Notes under the pieces: model-generated
What the model saw: the letters and a program-made list of their open reading frames with translations, nothing else
Database searches by the model: none
Told to the model about the DNA's origin: nothing
Shown: in pieces, positions 18,893-27,304 of the stretch
Layout: the number at the start of each line of letters is the position of its first letter
How positions within the stretch are numbered: position 1 is the stretch's first letter
Position numbers and translations under genes: made by a program
Assembly (NCBI GenBank): GCA_016712595.1
Contig: JADJQT010000001.1
Span: 1,155,501 to 1,219,500, forward strand
Source: Rhodospirillales bacterium
GTDB taxonomy: Bacteria; Pseudomonadota; Alphaproteobacteria; Rhodospirillales; Defluviicoccaceae
Reading direction: 5' to 3'
Length of the DNA: 64,000 nucleotides

Positions 18893-20061
18893 CGCGCGGG
18901 CTCCTGGACCTTTCCCGTTCCCTTGCCGGTTTCAGCGGCGGCGGCCTCCGCTGGCTCGGGGATCGCCTCACGGGTCCCCCGACCGAGGATGCCGATCACG
19001 CCTTTCGGCAGAAACAGGGTTGCGGCGATGAACAGGCCGCCGAGGGCGAACAGCCAGATCTCGGGAATGGCGCCGGTCAGGTAAGTCTTCAGGTAGTTGA
19101 CCAAAAGCGCGCCGAGGATGGCGCCGTGAAGCGTTCCTCGTCCGCCGATGGCGACCCAGATGACGATCTCGATCGAATTGGCGGGGGCGAATTCGGACGG
19201 ATTGATGATCCCCACCTGGGGAACGTAGAGCGCGCCCGCGATCCCCGCCAGCACCGCGGAGAAGACGAAGACGAAGAGCTTATAGTACTCAACCCGGTAT
19301 CCGAGGAACCGCACCCGGCTCTCCGCGTCACGGATGGCCACCAGGACCTTGCCGAGGCGCGAGGCGGTGATCAGCCGGCAAGCGGCGTAGGCGAGGGCGA
19401 GAAGAAATGCCGTCAGCGCGAATAGCGCCGCGCGCGTGGTGTCGGCCTGCAGGTCGTAGCCGAGCACGTCCTTGAAATCGGTCAGCCCGTTATTGCCGCC
19501 GAAGCCCATGTCGTTGCGGAAGAACGCCAGCATCAGCGCGAAGGTCAGTGCCTGACTGATGATCGACAGGTAAACCCCGGTCACGCGCGAGCGAAAGGCG
19601 AACCAGCCAAATACCGCCGCCAGCAGCCCCGGCACTACCATCACCATGGCGACGGCGAATGGGAAGGAATCGAACCCGTGCCAGTACCACGGCAGTTCCT
19701 TCCAGTTGAGGAACACCATGAAGTCCGGCAGCGATGCGTTGCCGTAGACACCGCGGGTGCCGATCTCGCGCATCAGGTGCATGCCGATGGCGTAGCCGCC
19801 GAGGGCAAAGAAGGCGCCATGACCGAGGCTGAGAATGCCACAGTACCCCCAGATCAGATCGACGCTGAGCGCGAGCAGGGCAAAGCACAGATACTTGCCG
19901 AGCAGACTGACGAGGTATGTCGGGATGTGCAGCGGCGAGTCGCTCGACAATGTGAGATTCGAGACCGGGACGAGGACCGCCGCAGCAATCAGTACCGCGA
20001 TGGTGATCACGGCGGCGACGTTGCTGGACGAGCGGCCCGGGGTCGTGCGGATAAGGGCCAC
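18889..20061 (-). CDS. urtC: Urea ABC transporter permease UrtC
   Basis: 390 residues, LivM-type permease with about 10 hydrophobic segments. The conserved LCFALLALSVDLIWGYCGILSLGHGAFFALGGYAIGM and the Glu-rich EYYKLFVFVFSAVLAGIAGALYVPQVGIINPSE are UrtC hallmarks. It uses a GTG start at 20061, 3 bp after the urtB stop. It forms the membrane channel with UrtB. Confidence 0.95.
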   Translation of the reverse strand: MALIRTTPGRSSSNVAAVITIAVLIAAAVLVPVSNLTLSSDSPLHIPTYLVSLLGKYLCFALLALSVDLIWGYCGILSLGHGAFFALGGYAIGMHLMREIGTRGVYGNASLPDFMVFLNWKELPWYWHGFDSFPFAVAMVMVVPGLLAAVFGWFAFRSRVTGVYLSIISQALTFALMLAFFRNDMGFGGNNGLTDFKDVLGYDLQADTTRAALFALTAFLLALAYAACRLITASRLGKVLVAIRDAESRVRFLGYRVEYYKLFVFVFSAVLAGIAGALYVPQVGIINPSEFAPANSIEIVIWVAIGGRGTLHGAILGALLVNYLKTYLTGAIPEIWLFALGGLFIAATLFLPKGVIGILGRGTREAIPEPAEAAAAETGKGTGKVQEPAR

Positions 20062-20064
20062 GGC

Positions 20065-21702
20065 TTAATTCTCCACCGCACGGCCCTTGAGCGCGAAGAG
20101 TCCGCGCGGCCGTTTTTGAATGAACAAGATGATGGCGACGAGCACGAGGATCTTGCCGAGAACGGCGCCGGCATACGGCTCGAGGAACTTGTTGACGAGC
20201 CCCAGGCTCAGTCCGCCGACGAGGGTGCCCCAGAGGTTCCCGACACCGCCGAAAACGACGACCATGAAGCTGTCGATGATATAGGACTGGCCGAGGTTGG
20301 GGCTGACGTTGTCGATCTGGCTGAGGGCGACACCGGCGATGCCGGCGATGGCCGAGCCGAGACCGAAGGTCAGGGCGTCGACCGCCCCGGTGCGGATCCC
20401 CATCGCTGCCGCCATCCGCCGGTTTTGTGTGACCGCGCGCATCTGCAGGCCGAACGCCGAGCCGCGGATGAGCAGCATCAGCAAGGCGAAGACGACGAGG
20501 CTGAAAACGATGATCCAGATGCGGTTATAGGTGAGGGTCAGGCCACCGACGAGATCGACCGCTCCACTCATCCAGCTCGGATTGCTGACCTCACGGTTGC
20601 TCGGCCCGAACACCGTGCGCACCACCTGCTGGAGGATCAGGCTGAGACCCCAGGTCGCCAGCAACGTTTCCAGCGGGCGGCCATAAAGGAAACGGATGAT
20701 GCTGCGTTCGACGGCGATCCCCACCAGGCCGGTGACGACGAATGCGGACGGTACCGCCACCAGGAGCGCGTAGTCGAGGGCGCCGGGCGCGTAGGTGCGA
20801 AACAGGTCCTGGACGACGAAGGTCGTATAGGCGCCGAGCATCACCATTTCGCCGTGCGCCATGTTGATCACGCCCATCACCCCGAAGGTGATGGCAAGGC
20901 CGACGGCGGCAAGCAGAAGCACCGAGCCGAGGCTCACCCCCTGGAAGACGTTGCCGAGCAGTCCCCAGAGCGTCAGCCGCAGCTCGACATGGTCCAGCGC
21001 ATCTCTCGCGGCTTTATGCACCGCCGGGTCGGTGTCGGAGGCGGCGATATTTGCCAGCAGGGAACGGACGTCGGGGTCGGGGAATCCGCGTAACGTCGCG
21101 ATTGCCGCCAATCGCTGGTCCACGCCGGTCGCCGTGCTGACGCGCATCGCCGCCAGCGCCCGGTCCATCCGCTCGCGCACGCCGGTGTCGGTCTCGCGCG
21201 CCTGCGCCTTTTCGAGCAGCGGCAAAAGCGTCGCGTCCGCGGTCTTGAACACCGCGTCAGCGGCGGCACGGCGGCGATCTGCGTCCGGGCTCAGCAAGGT
21301 CAGGCCGCCGAGCGCGCCGCGCAGGACCCCGCGCAATCGGTTATTGACGGTAATCGCGTCGATGTCCGCCGGCTGTGCTTCCCCGATCTCGGCGAGAGTC
21401 AGCGGATCGCGCACGATCATCGTTCGGCCGCTGTGCTCGATGATCACCACTTTTGAATCGCTGCTGCGGACGGCGAGGTCCCCGGCCAGCATCGCGTCCA
21501 ACACGGGCACGGCGCGCGGATCGCCGGTTGCCGCGAGGTCCCCGACCGCGGTGATCTTGGTGGAGAAATTGCGATCGCCGAGCGCCTGAACCAGTTGCTC
21601 GACGTCGTCGGCATCCGCGGGAGTCGCGGCTAACGCAATCAGGAATGCAGCGAAGACGGCCGATAAGAGCCGCAAATTCCAGCGCGCCGCGTGGCTCATC
21701 AT
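20065..21702 (-). CDS. urtB: Urea ABC transporter permease UrtB
   Basis: About 545 residues from the tandem ATGs at 21702/21699, with GGGA upstream; codons further upstream are open but unlikely. A signal peptide (residues 1-30, LLSAVFAAFLIALAATPADA) is followed by a roughly 230-residue periplasmic alpha-helical, HEAT-like region (QALGDRNFSTKITAVGDLAATGDPRAVPVL) and then a LivH-type permease of about 300 residues (VGLAITFGVMGVINMAHGEMVMLGAYTTF). The long N-terminal extension is normal for UrtB and distinguishes it from LivH. The urtA-urtB gap holds a strong hairpin. Confidence 0.95.
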   Translation of the reverse strand: MMSHAARWNLRLLSAVFAAFLIALAATPADADDVEQLVQALGDRNFSTKITAVGDLAATGDPRAVPVLDAMLAGDLAVRSSDSKVVIIEHSGRTMIVRDPLTLAEIGEAQPADIDAITVNNRLRGVLRGALGGLTLLSPDADRRRAAADAVFKTADATLLPLLEKAQARETDTGVRERMDRALAAMRVSTATGVDQRLAAIATLRGFPDPDVRSLLANIAASDTDPAVHKAARDALDHVELRLTLWGLLGNVFQGVSLGSVLLLAAVGLAITFGVMGVINMAHGEMVMLGAYTTFVVQDLFRTYAPGALDYALLVAVPSAFVVTGLVGIAVERSIIRFLYGRPLETLLATWGLSLILQQVVRTVFGPSNREVSNPSWMSGAVDLVGGLTLTYNRIWIIVFSLVVFALLMLLIRGSAFGLQMRAVTQNRRMAAAMGIRTGAVDALTFGLGSAIAGIAGVALSQIDNVSPNLGQSYIIDSFMVVVFGGVGNLWGTLVGGLSLGLVNKFLEPYAGAVLGKILVLVAIILFIQKRPRGLFALKGRAVEN

Positions 21703-21732
21703 CTCGATTTCCCGGTGGGAGGGCGGTGACGT

Positions 21733-21768
21733 GCGGATGGCCGGCCGCAAAGCGCGGCCGCCATCCGC
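21733..21768 (-). promoter_or_regulatory. Strong intercistronic hairpin between urtA and urtB
   Basis: Fifteen base pairs with one bulged C: arms 21733-21748 and 21754-21768, loop of 5. It starts about 10 bp after the urtA stop in the direction of transcription. No T-run follows, so complete termination is unlikely. Hairpins here commonly protect the mRNA of the abundant periplasmic binding protein or partly attenuate downstream genes. Confidence 0.7.
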
Positions 21769-21778
21769 GCTGAAGGCG

Positions 21779-23071
21779 TTAGAGGCCAGCCGGCACGGCT
21801 GCGCCGTATTTCGGCTTTTGGCAGTTGCCGCAGACCCAGGGGTAGGTCCAATCGGCGGTCAGCTTGGCGCTCTCCGGAATGAAGTCCGACCACGCGTCGC
21901 CGACGACTTCGCCCTTGGTCTGCCAGACGACCTGGAACTGGCCGTCCGGTTGAATCTCGCCGATCAGCACCGGCTTGGACAGGTGGTGGTTGACGTTCAT
22001 CACCGCGGTGCCGCCGGTCAGGTTCTTGACCTTCTGGCCGTACATCGCCTGGCGCACGGCGTCGACATCGGTGGTGCCGGCCTGCTCGACCGCCTGTACC
22101 CACATGTTGAAGCCGATGTAGTGGGCCTCCATCGGATCATTGGTCACGCGCTTGGGGTTCTTGATGTAGGCGTGCCACTTGTCGATGAACTTCTTGTTCT
22201 CCGGCGAGTCGACGCTCATGAAGTAGTTCCAGGCCGCAAGGTGGCCGACGAGCGGCGCCGTATCGATACCGGCGAGTTCCTCCTCGCCGACGGAAAACGC
22301 GACGACCGGAATGTCTTCGGCCTTGATGCCCTGGTTTGCCAGCTCCTTGTAGAACGGCACGTTCGCATCACCGTTGATCGTCGAGACCACTGCGGTCTTC
22401 TTGCCAGCCGAGGAGAATTTCTTGACGTCGGCGACGATCGTCTGCCAGTCGGAGTGGCCGAACGGCGTGTAATTCTCCATGATGTCGTCGTCGCTCACGC
22501 CCTTAGAATGCAGGAAGGCGCGCAGAATCTTGTTGGTCGTGCGTGGATAGACGTAGTCGGTGCCAAGCAGTACCCAGCGCTTCGCTCCACCGCCTTCCTC
22601 GCTCATTAGATATTCGACGGCGGGGATGGCTTGCTGGTTCGGCGCGGCGCCCGTGTAAAAGACGTTGCGCGAGCTTTCCTCACCCTCGTATTGCACCGGG
22701 TAGAACAGCAGGCCGTCGAGTTCCTCGAAGACCGGCAACACGGACTTGCGCGAGACGGATGTCCAGCAGCCGAACACGGCGGCGACCTTATCCTTTTGCA
22801 GCAGTTCGCGTGCCTTCTCGGCGAACAGCGGCCAGTTCGACGCCGGATCGACGACGACAGGCTCAAGCTTTTTGCCGAGCAGTCCGCCCTTCTTGTTCTG
22901 GTCATCGATCAGCATCAGCATCGCGTCTTTCAGCGTCGTCTCGCTGATCGCCATGGTGCCGGAGAGCGAATGCAGAATGCCGACCTTAATGGTGTCTTCT
23001 GCTTTGGCTTGGCTGATGATGCCGACGGCCGTCATCACGGCGACGCCAAGCGCGAATAGTACCTTCTTCAT
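21779..23071 (-). CDS. urtA: Urea ABC transporter substrate-binding protein UrtA
   Basis: 430 residues from the ATG at 23071, preceded by GGAGGAGGGAG at good spacing; this excludes the 7-residue upstream extension. Signal peptide at residues 1-24 (MKKVLFALGVAVMTAVGIISQAKA). The body is a type I periplasmic binding protein with UrtA/FmdD features: VGILHSLSGTMAISETTLKDA, PASNWPLFAEKARELL, VFGCWTSVSRKSVLPVFEE, FYPVQYEGEE. It captures urea (or short amides) in the periplasm. First gene of the 12-gene urt-ure operon. Confidence 0.96.
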   Translation of the reverse strand: MKKVLFALGVAVMTAVGIISQAKAEDTIKVGILHSLSGTMAISETTLKDAMLMLIDDQNKKGGLLGKKLEPVVVDPASNWPLFAEKARELLQKDKVAAVFGCWTSVSRKSVLPVFEELDGLLFYPVQYEGEESSRNVFYTGAAPNQQAIPAVEYLMSEEGGGAKRWVLLGTDYVYPRTTNKILRAFLHSKGVSDDDIMENYTPFGHSDWQTIVADVKKFSSAGKKTAVVSTINGDANVPFYKELANQGIKAEDIPVVAFSVGEEELAGIDTAPLVGHLAAWNYFMSVDSPENKKFIDKWHAYIKNPKRVTNDPMEAHYIGFNMWVQAVEQAGTTDVDAVRQAMYGQKVKNLTGGTAVMNVNHHLSKPVLIGEIQPDGQFQVVWQTKGEVVGDAWSDFIPESAKLTADWTYPWVCGNCQKPKYGAAVPAGL

Positions 23072-23487
23072 TTGAGAATCTCCCTCCTCCAACCGCCCCC
23101 GATCGACACAGCGTGATAAGCACGCAAGAACAAGGCCAAGGCATCAGCCAAGACGGCGGGCTGGTGCGCGGCGCCTGTTTTTTCGCCACGTGCACAAGAT
23201 TGGCGATCGCGTGGCGCCGAGCGGCGCCTCGTGGTCGGTATGATGGCGACGCCGTTGCGTAATTGGGCAGCACTGCCTATGGCGTAAGCAACCGGCGTGG
23301 CGGCGATAGGTGAGGGACCAAGGCGCCGGGTGCTCCCCCCTTGCGCGATCGCGAGAGTCCCCTGTTGGTTGCCCTCGGCGCACCGCAGTCTTAACTCCCT
23401 ATTATCGGGTGGGTGCGCCGATGGGCACGCGGGGTACCCACCGAGCGCGCGATGCGGTCCGGGACGTGCCGATACGAGGAAAAGCGA
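23072..23487. other. Divergent promoter region between urtA and copA
   Basis: About 415 bp without a gene. It must carry the leftward urt-ure promoter and the rightward copA promoter. Visible structure: a perfect inverted repeat GGCGCC-GAGC-GGCGCC at 23213-23228; a small GC hairpin followed by six T at 23163-23183 (plus strand); a possible longer stem between 23322-23330 and 23372-23381. On the minus strand, 23302-23287 reads CGCCACGCCGGTTGCT, which resembles a sigma-54 -24/-12 site but departs from GG at -24. No CueR-type dyad was recognised before copA. Confidence 0.4.
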
Positions 23488-25779
23488 ATGCCCGATGACG
23501 CCGCGATGAACCGAGTTGAAATTCTCGCGCCGGATCGCGCCGCGGTTTCCCTCAATGTTACCGGCATGACCTGCGCTGCATGTGCCGGGCGAGTGGAGAA
23601 GGCGCTGCGGCGGGTTCCGGGAGTGCGCGACGCCTCGGTCAATCTTGCCATTGAGCGCGCTGAAATTGACCTCGAGCCCGGCGGCCCGGAGGCGAGCGTG
23701 CTGATCGAAACCGTCGAGCGCGCCGGTTATGGCGCCACGGAGTACGTGGCGGATGTGCCGACGGGCGAGGGGACGGCTGACGACGCTGAAGATGGACAGC
23801 AGCGTCAGGCGCGCCGCGATCTATGGTTGCTCGCCTTCTCGGCCGCGATGACGGCGCCGCTGGTCGCGCAAATGGCGGCGATGTCCCTCGGCATTGCCTG
23901 GCATATGAGCCCTTATGTCGAGGCGGCGCTGGCCAGCCTCGTGCAGTTCGTCGTCGGCGCCCGGTTTTATCGCGGAGCCTGGCGGGCGTTACGCGGCGGC
24001 TCCGGCAACATGGATGTCCTGGTGGCGCTCGGCACTAGTGCCGCCTACGCGTTCAGCTTGGCGATGCTGCTGCGGTCCGGTGAGCAGGCCGGAGGCCATC
24101 TCTATTTCGAGGGCGCGGCGGTCATCATCACCATGGTCATGGCGGGGAAATGGCTCGAGGCCCGCGCCAAGCGGGGAACGACGGCGGCGATCCGCCGGCT
24201 GATGGCGCTGCGCCCGGAAACCGCGCGGATTGAACGCGGCGGAGCGGTGGAGACCGTGCCGATCGCCCGCGTCGCGGCGGGCGACGTTCTCGTCGTCCTT
24301 CCCGGAGAACGCATTCCGGTCGATGGCAGCGTCCTTGACGGTGAGAGCGAGGTCGACGAATCCCTGATCACCGGCGAGAGCCTGCCGGTGGCAAAGCGCG
24401 CGGACGACGCGGTTACCGGTGGTGCGATCAACGGAACCGGCCGGCTGCGGATGCGCGCGGTTGCCGTCGGCGCCGATTCAACGCTCGCTCGCATCATTCG
24501 GCTGGTCGAGCACGCGCAGGTCGGCAAGGCTCCCGTGCAGCGGTTGGTTGACCGGGCCAGTGCCGTATTCGTTCCGGTCGTCATCGCGCTTGCCGCGGCG
24601 ACGTTTGTCGGCTGGATGCTCGTCACCGCCGATTTCGAGGCGGCGCTGATCGCCGCGGTTTCGGTTCTGGTGATCGCCTGCCCGTGCGCGCTCGGTCTTG
24701 CCACACCCACGGCGCTCGTCGCCGGCACCGGTGCCGCCGCGCGGGCGGGTGTGCTCATCCGCGACATCGAAGCGCTGGAACGGGCGCACCGGATCGATAC
24801 GGTTGTTTTTGACAAGACGGGAACGCTGACCCTTGGGCAGCCAAAGGTTATTCAGATCGAGCCCATCGAGCGGGACTCGACGGAGGTACTCGCGGCGGCG
24901 GCGGCGATTCAGGCCGGCAGCGAGCACCCGCTGGCCAAGGCGGTTCTGGATTACGCCGGTGAGCGGGGCATATCGCCCTCGCCGGCGGAGGCGGTGCGCA
25001 GTCGCCCGGGCATGGGAGTGATCGGTCGCATCGGCGGCGTGACGGTCGCGATCGGCAATCGCGCCCTCATGGATGGCGAGGGCATCGGGCTCTCGGCCGA
25101 TATCGAAGCGCACCTCGCCGCAATGGAATTGGCGGGGCGCACTCCGGCCATGGTCGCCATCGGCGGAACGGTCGCCGGTATCCTTGGAATCGCCGATCCA
25201 CTTCGCGCGGAAGCGCGCGTCGCCGTCGCGGCGTTGAAGGCACGACGGATCGAAACGCGGATGCTGTCGGGCGATACCGAGCGCATCGCCGCCGCCGTCG
25301 CCCGCGAGCTCGGGCTTGACGCGGCGCGCGGTTCCGTGCGCCCGGACGGGAAGGCGGCTGCCGTCAGTGCCATTCGCAGCGAAGGCAAGGTGGTGGCGAT
25401 GGTCGGTGACGGCATCAACGACGCACCGGCGCTGGCGGCGGCGGACGTTGGCATCGCCATGGGAACCGGCACCGATGTCGCCATGGAGACCGCCGGAATT
25501 ACCTTGATGCGACCCGACGTACGCCTGGTTCCGGCGGCGCTCGACGTCTCGCGGGCGACGTGGCTGAAGATCCGCCAGAACCTGTTCTGGGCATTCGTCT
25601 ACAACCTCGTCGGCCTGCCGCTCGCCGCCGCGGGCGAACTCAGCCCGGCGCTGGCAGGCGCGGCGATGGCGCTCAGCTCGACCTGCGTCGTGTGCAATTC
25701 GCTGCGCTTGCGCGCATGGCGTCCCCGGCGGACGACCGGCACAGATCGGCGCGGGATGGCCGCGGCGGCGCGCGCCTGA
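23488..25779 (+). CDS. copA: Copper-exporting P-type ATPase
   Basis: About 763 residues from the ATG at 23488, chosen because GAGG lies 8 nt upstream; the frame is open back to 23413. An N-terminal heavy-metal-binding domain (GMTCAAC at about residue 26) is followed by transmembrane helices, actuator motif TGES, the ion-binding CPCALGLATPTAL (CPC), phosphorylation site DKTGTLT, HP motif SEHPLAKAV, nucleotide site GDGINDAPALAAADVGIAMG, and a C-terminal helix pair with YNLVGLPLAA and MALSSTCVVCNSLRL. These identify a P1B-1 ATPase exporting Cu(I). A single HMA domain is present. It ends 3 bp from the convergent mftB stop. Confidence 0.93.
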   Translation: MPDDAAMNRVEILAPDRAAVSLNVTGMTCAACAGRVEKALRRVPGVRDASVNLAIERAEIDLEPGGPEASVLIETVERAGYGATEYVADVPTGEGTADDAEDGQQRQARRDLWLLAFSAAMTAPLVAQMAAMSLGIAWHMSPYVEAALASLVQFVVGARFYRGAWRALRGGSGNMDVLVALGTSAAYAFSLAMLLRSGEQAGGHLYFEGAAVIITMVMAGKWLEARAKRGTTAAIRRLMALRPETARIERGGAVETVPIARVAAGDVLVVLPGERIPVDGSVLDGESEVDESLITGESLPVAKRADDAVTGGAINGTGRLRMRAVAVGADSTLARIIRLVEHAQVGKAPVQRLVDRASAVFVPVVIALAAATFVGWMLVTADFEAALIAAVSVLVIACPCALGLATPTALVAGTGAAARAGVLIRDIEALERAHRIDTVVFDKTGTLTLGQPKVIQIEPIERDSTEVLAAAAAIQAGSEHPLAKAVLDYAGERGISPSPAEAVRSRPGMGVIGRIGGVTVAIGNRALMDGEGIGLSADIEAHLAAMELAGRTPAMVAIGGTVAGILGIADPLRAEARVAVAALKARRIETRMLSGDTERIAAAVARELGLDAARGSVRPDGKAAAVSAIRSEGKVVAMVGDGINDAPALAAADVGIAMGTGTDVAMETAGITLMRPDVRLVPAALDVSRATWLKIRQNLFWAFVYNLVGLPLAAAGELSPALAGAAMALSSTCVVCNSLRLRAWRPRRTTGTDRRGMAAAARA

Positions 25780-25782
25780 CCC

Positions 25783-26133
25783 TCAGCGGTGGGTGAGCCC
25801 GGTTGACGGAGATGTCGGCACGGACGCAAGGGGACTTGCCGGCCCGGCGGACGGATCGGTGTCGCGGACAAGAAGGCCCATGCGTTCAAGCTGCGCCACG
25901 CTGTCGAGCAACGGCTTGACCTGCTCCGCCGTCAGGCCTTGGCTTTGCACGAATGCATGGGCGGCGTCGACGAGCGAAGAGCTGTCATCAAGCCCGAGGA
26001 GAAAATCAGCGGCGATGCGCGAATGGATGAAGTAGAGACGGCGGTTGTCGTAGCGATAGATCAGCCCGCCGAAGCGCTCGGCGCGGATCGCAACGCCGGC
26101 TGCAAGTCGAACCCGTCCGTCCTGCGTCGTCAT
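25783..26133 (-). CDS. mftB: Mycofactocin peptide chaperone MftB
   Basis: 116 residues. A small PqqD-like winged-helix protein: RVRLAAGVAIRAERFGGLIYRYDNRRLYFIHSRIAADFLLGLDD then a helical C-terminal half ending in a Pro/Ser-rich tail. The RAERFGGLIYRYDNRRL segment is distinctive for MftB, which binds the MftA precursor and presents it to the radical SAM enzyme MftC. It is the last gene of the locus; its start overlaps the SDR stop by 4 bp. Identification is supported by mftA and mftC in the same locus. Confidence 0.88.
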   Translation of the reverse strand: MTTQDGRVRLAAGVAIRAERFGGLIYRYDNRRLYFIHSRIAADFLLGLDDSSSLVDAAHAFVQSQGLTAEQVKPLLDSVAQLERMGLLVRDTDPSAGPASPLASVPTSPSTGLTHR

Positions 26134-26939
26134 TTCAGCATCCTTCCCGCATCCACTTTCAACGTATGTCCGGTTACGTAACGCGCGTCATCGGAGGCGA
26201 GCCACAGCGCGGCGCTGGCGACATCCATCGCCTCGATGAGCTTCACCGGCAGGGAGTGGCCGGTGAAGATGAAATCGACGAGCTCGTGCCGCGCCATTCC
26301 CGCCGCCTGGGCCATCCCGGTGATGATGTCGGTATTCACCGCGGTCGGGTGTAGGGTATTCACCGTGATGTTGTAGGGAGCCAGTTCCTGGGCCAGGGAC
26401 TTGGCCAGCCCGACAATTCCCCACTTCGAGGCGCAGTAGTGCGCCATGCCGGGTTCGCCCCGCAGCCCGGCGACGGACGATGTCATGAGGATACGCCCGC
26501 CGGTGTTCTGCGCCAGCATGCGCGGCACCACGTACTTTACCGCCAGCCAGCAGCCCTTGAGATTGACGTCGAGCATGATGTCCCACCACTCTTCGGTGAT
26601 GTCCCAGCACAACGCCATGTCGGCGATGCCGGCATTGCAGACGAGAATATCGATGTGGCCGAGTGTGCCGACCGTCTCCGCGACCGCCCGCTCCATGTCC
26701 TCGGCGCTGCGGACGTCGGCTTCGATGCGCAACGCCTTGCGCCCGAGTTCGCCCACCTGCCTGACCGTCTCGGCGAGATCATCGGTGGTGGCAAGCGGAT
26801 AACGGGGGTAGGAGAGCTGGCGGCAGATATCGAGCGCCGCGATGTCGGCCCCCTCCCGGGCCATCGTCACCGCGTGCGCGCGCCCCTGGCCGCGGGCGGC
26901 GCCGGTGATCAGAGCGACCTTGCCGTCAAGCTTGCCCAT
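26130..26939 (-). CDS. Mycofactocin-coupled SDR family oxidoreductase
   Basis: 269 residues. Rossmann motif TGAARGQGRAHAV at 12-24, NAG in LVCNAGIAD, catalytic Ser (ILMTSSVAG), Tyr-x-x-x-Lys (YCASKWG). The unusual insertion after the second strand (DICRQLSYPRYPLATTDDLAETVRQV) marks the mycofactocin-associated carveol-dehydrogenase-like SDR subfamily, where the insertion covers a non-exchangeable NAD. Such enzymes oxidise alcohols with mycofactocin as the external electron acceptor. The start has a strong CAGGAGGT site. It lies between mftA and mftB, supporting functional coupling; the alcohol substrate is unknown. Confidence 0.88.
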   Translation of the reverse strand: MGKLDGKVALITGAARGQGRAHAVTMAREGADIAALDICRQLSYPRYPLATTDDLAETVRQVGELGRKALRIEADVRSAEDMERAVAETVGTLGHIDILVCNAGIADMALCWDITEEWWDIMLDVNLKGCWLAVKYVVPRMLAQNTGGRILMTSSVAGLRGEPGMAHYCASKWGIVGLAKSLAQELAPYNITVNTLHPTAVNTDIITGMAQAAGMARHELVDFIFTGHSLPVKLIEAMDVASAALWLASDDARYVTGHTLKVDAGRMLK

Positions 26940-27015
26940 TTGGACCTCCTGCCGGCTGTCATGCGCCGCGACCGCGCGGGCGTAAACCGGCCACGGCCGC
27001 GTGCGCTGGCGAGGA

Positions 27016-27207
27016 TCAGTAAACGCCGCACATCCCGTCGATGCTGACTTCCTCGATGACGACTTCCTCGAGAATGCGCAGTTTGTCCGACGGCGGCACG
27101 GTGATTGCGACAGGCGCTGAAGGTGGCGGCGTCAAGCCGGCTGCCGCGTTTCCGCCAGGCGTTTCGGTATCGACGTTCGTTCCGTCGCTTTCGTATTCCT
27201 TGAGCAT
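27016..27207 (-). CDS. mftA: Mycofactocin precursor peptide MftA
   Basis: 63 residues starting at the ATG at 27207 with an excellent GGAGG site 8 nt upstream; the open frame extends further but without homologous content. The leader is acidic and then Pro/Ala-rich (GLTPPPSAPVAITVPPSD), the MftB-recognised stretch is LRILEEVVIEEVSIDG, and the C-terminus is IDGMCGVY, the invariant MftA core. MftC oxidatively decarboxylates the terminal Tyr63 and crosslinks it to Val62; MftE then releases the Val-Tyr product. The core is perfectly conserved. Confidence 0.95.
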   Translation of the reverse strand: MLKEYESDGTNVDTETPGGNAAAGLTPPPSAPVAITVPPSDKLRILEEVVIEEVSIDGMCGVY

Positions 27208-27304
27208 TTTTCCTACCTCCGTTGGACGTATCATTGTCCGTCGTGGCGTGCGGCGCCGAACGCCCGATCGCTCCGCGAGCGCCGCTTGAGTGTTGCACCG
27301 CACG

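Noticed and set aside
23287..23302. Sigma-54-like promoter upstream of urtA
   Set aside because: The invariant GG at -24 is GC here and it lies more than 200 bp from the start; kept only as a remark.
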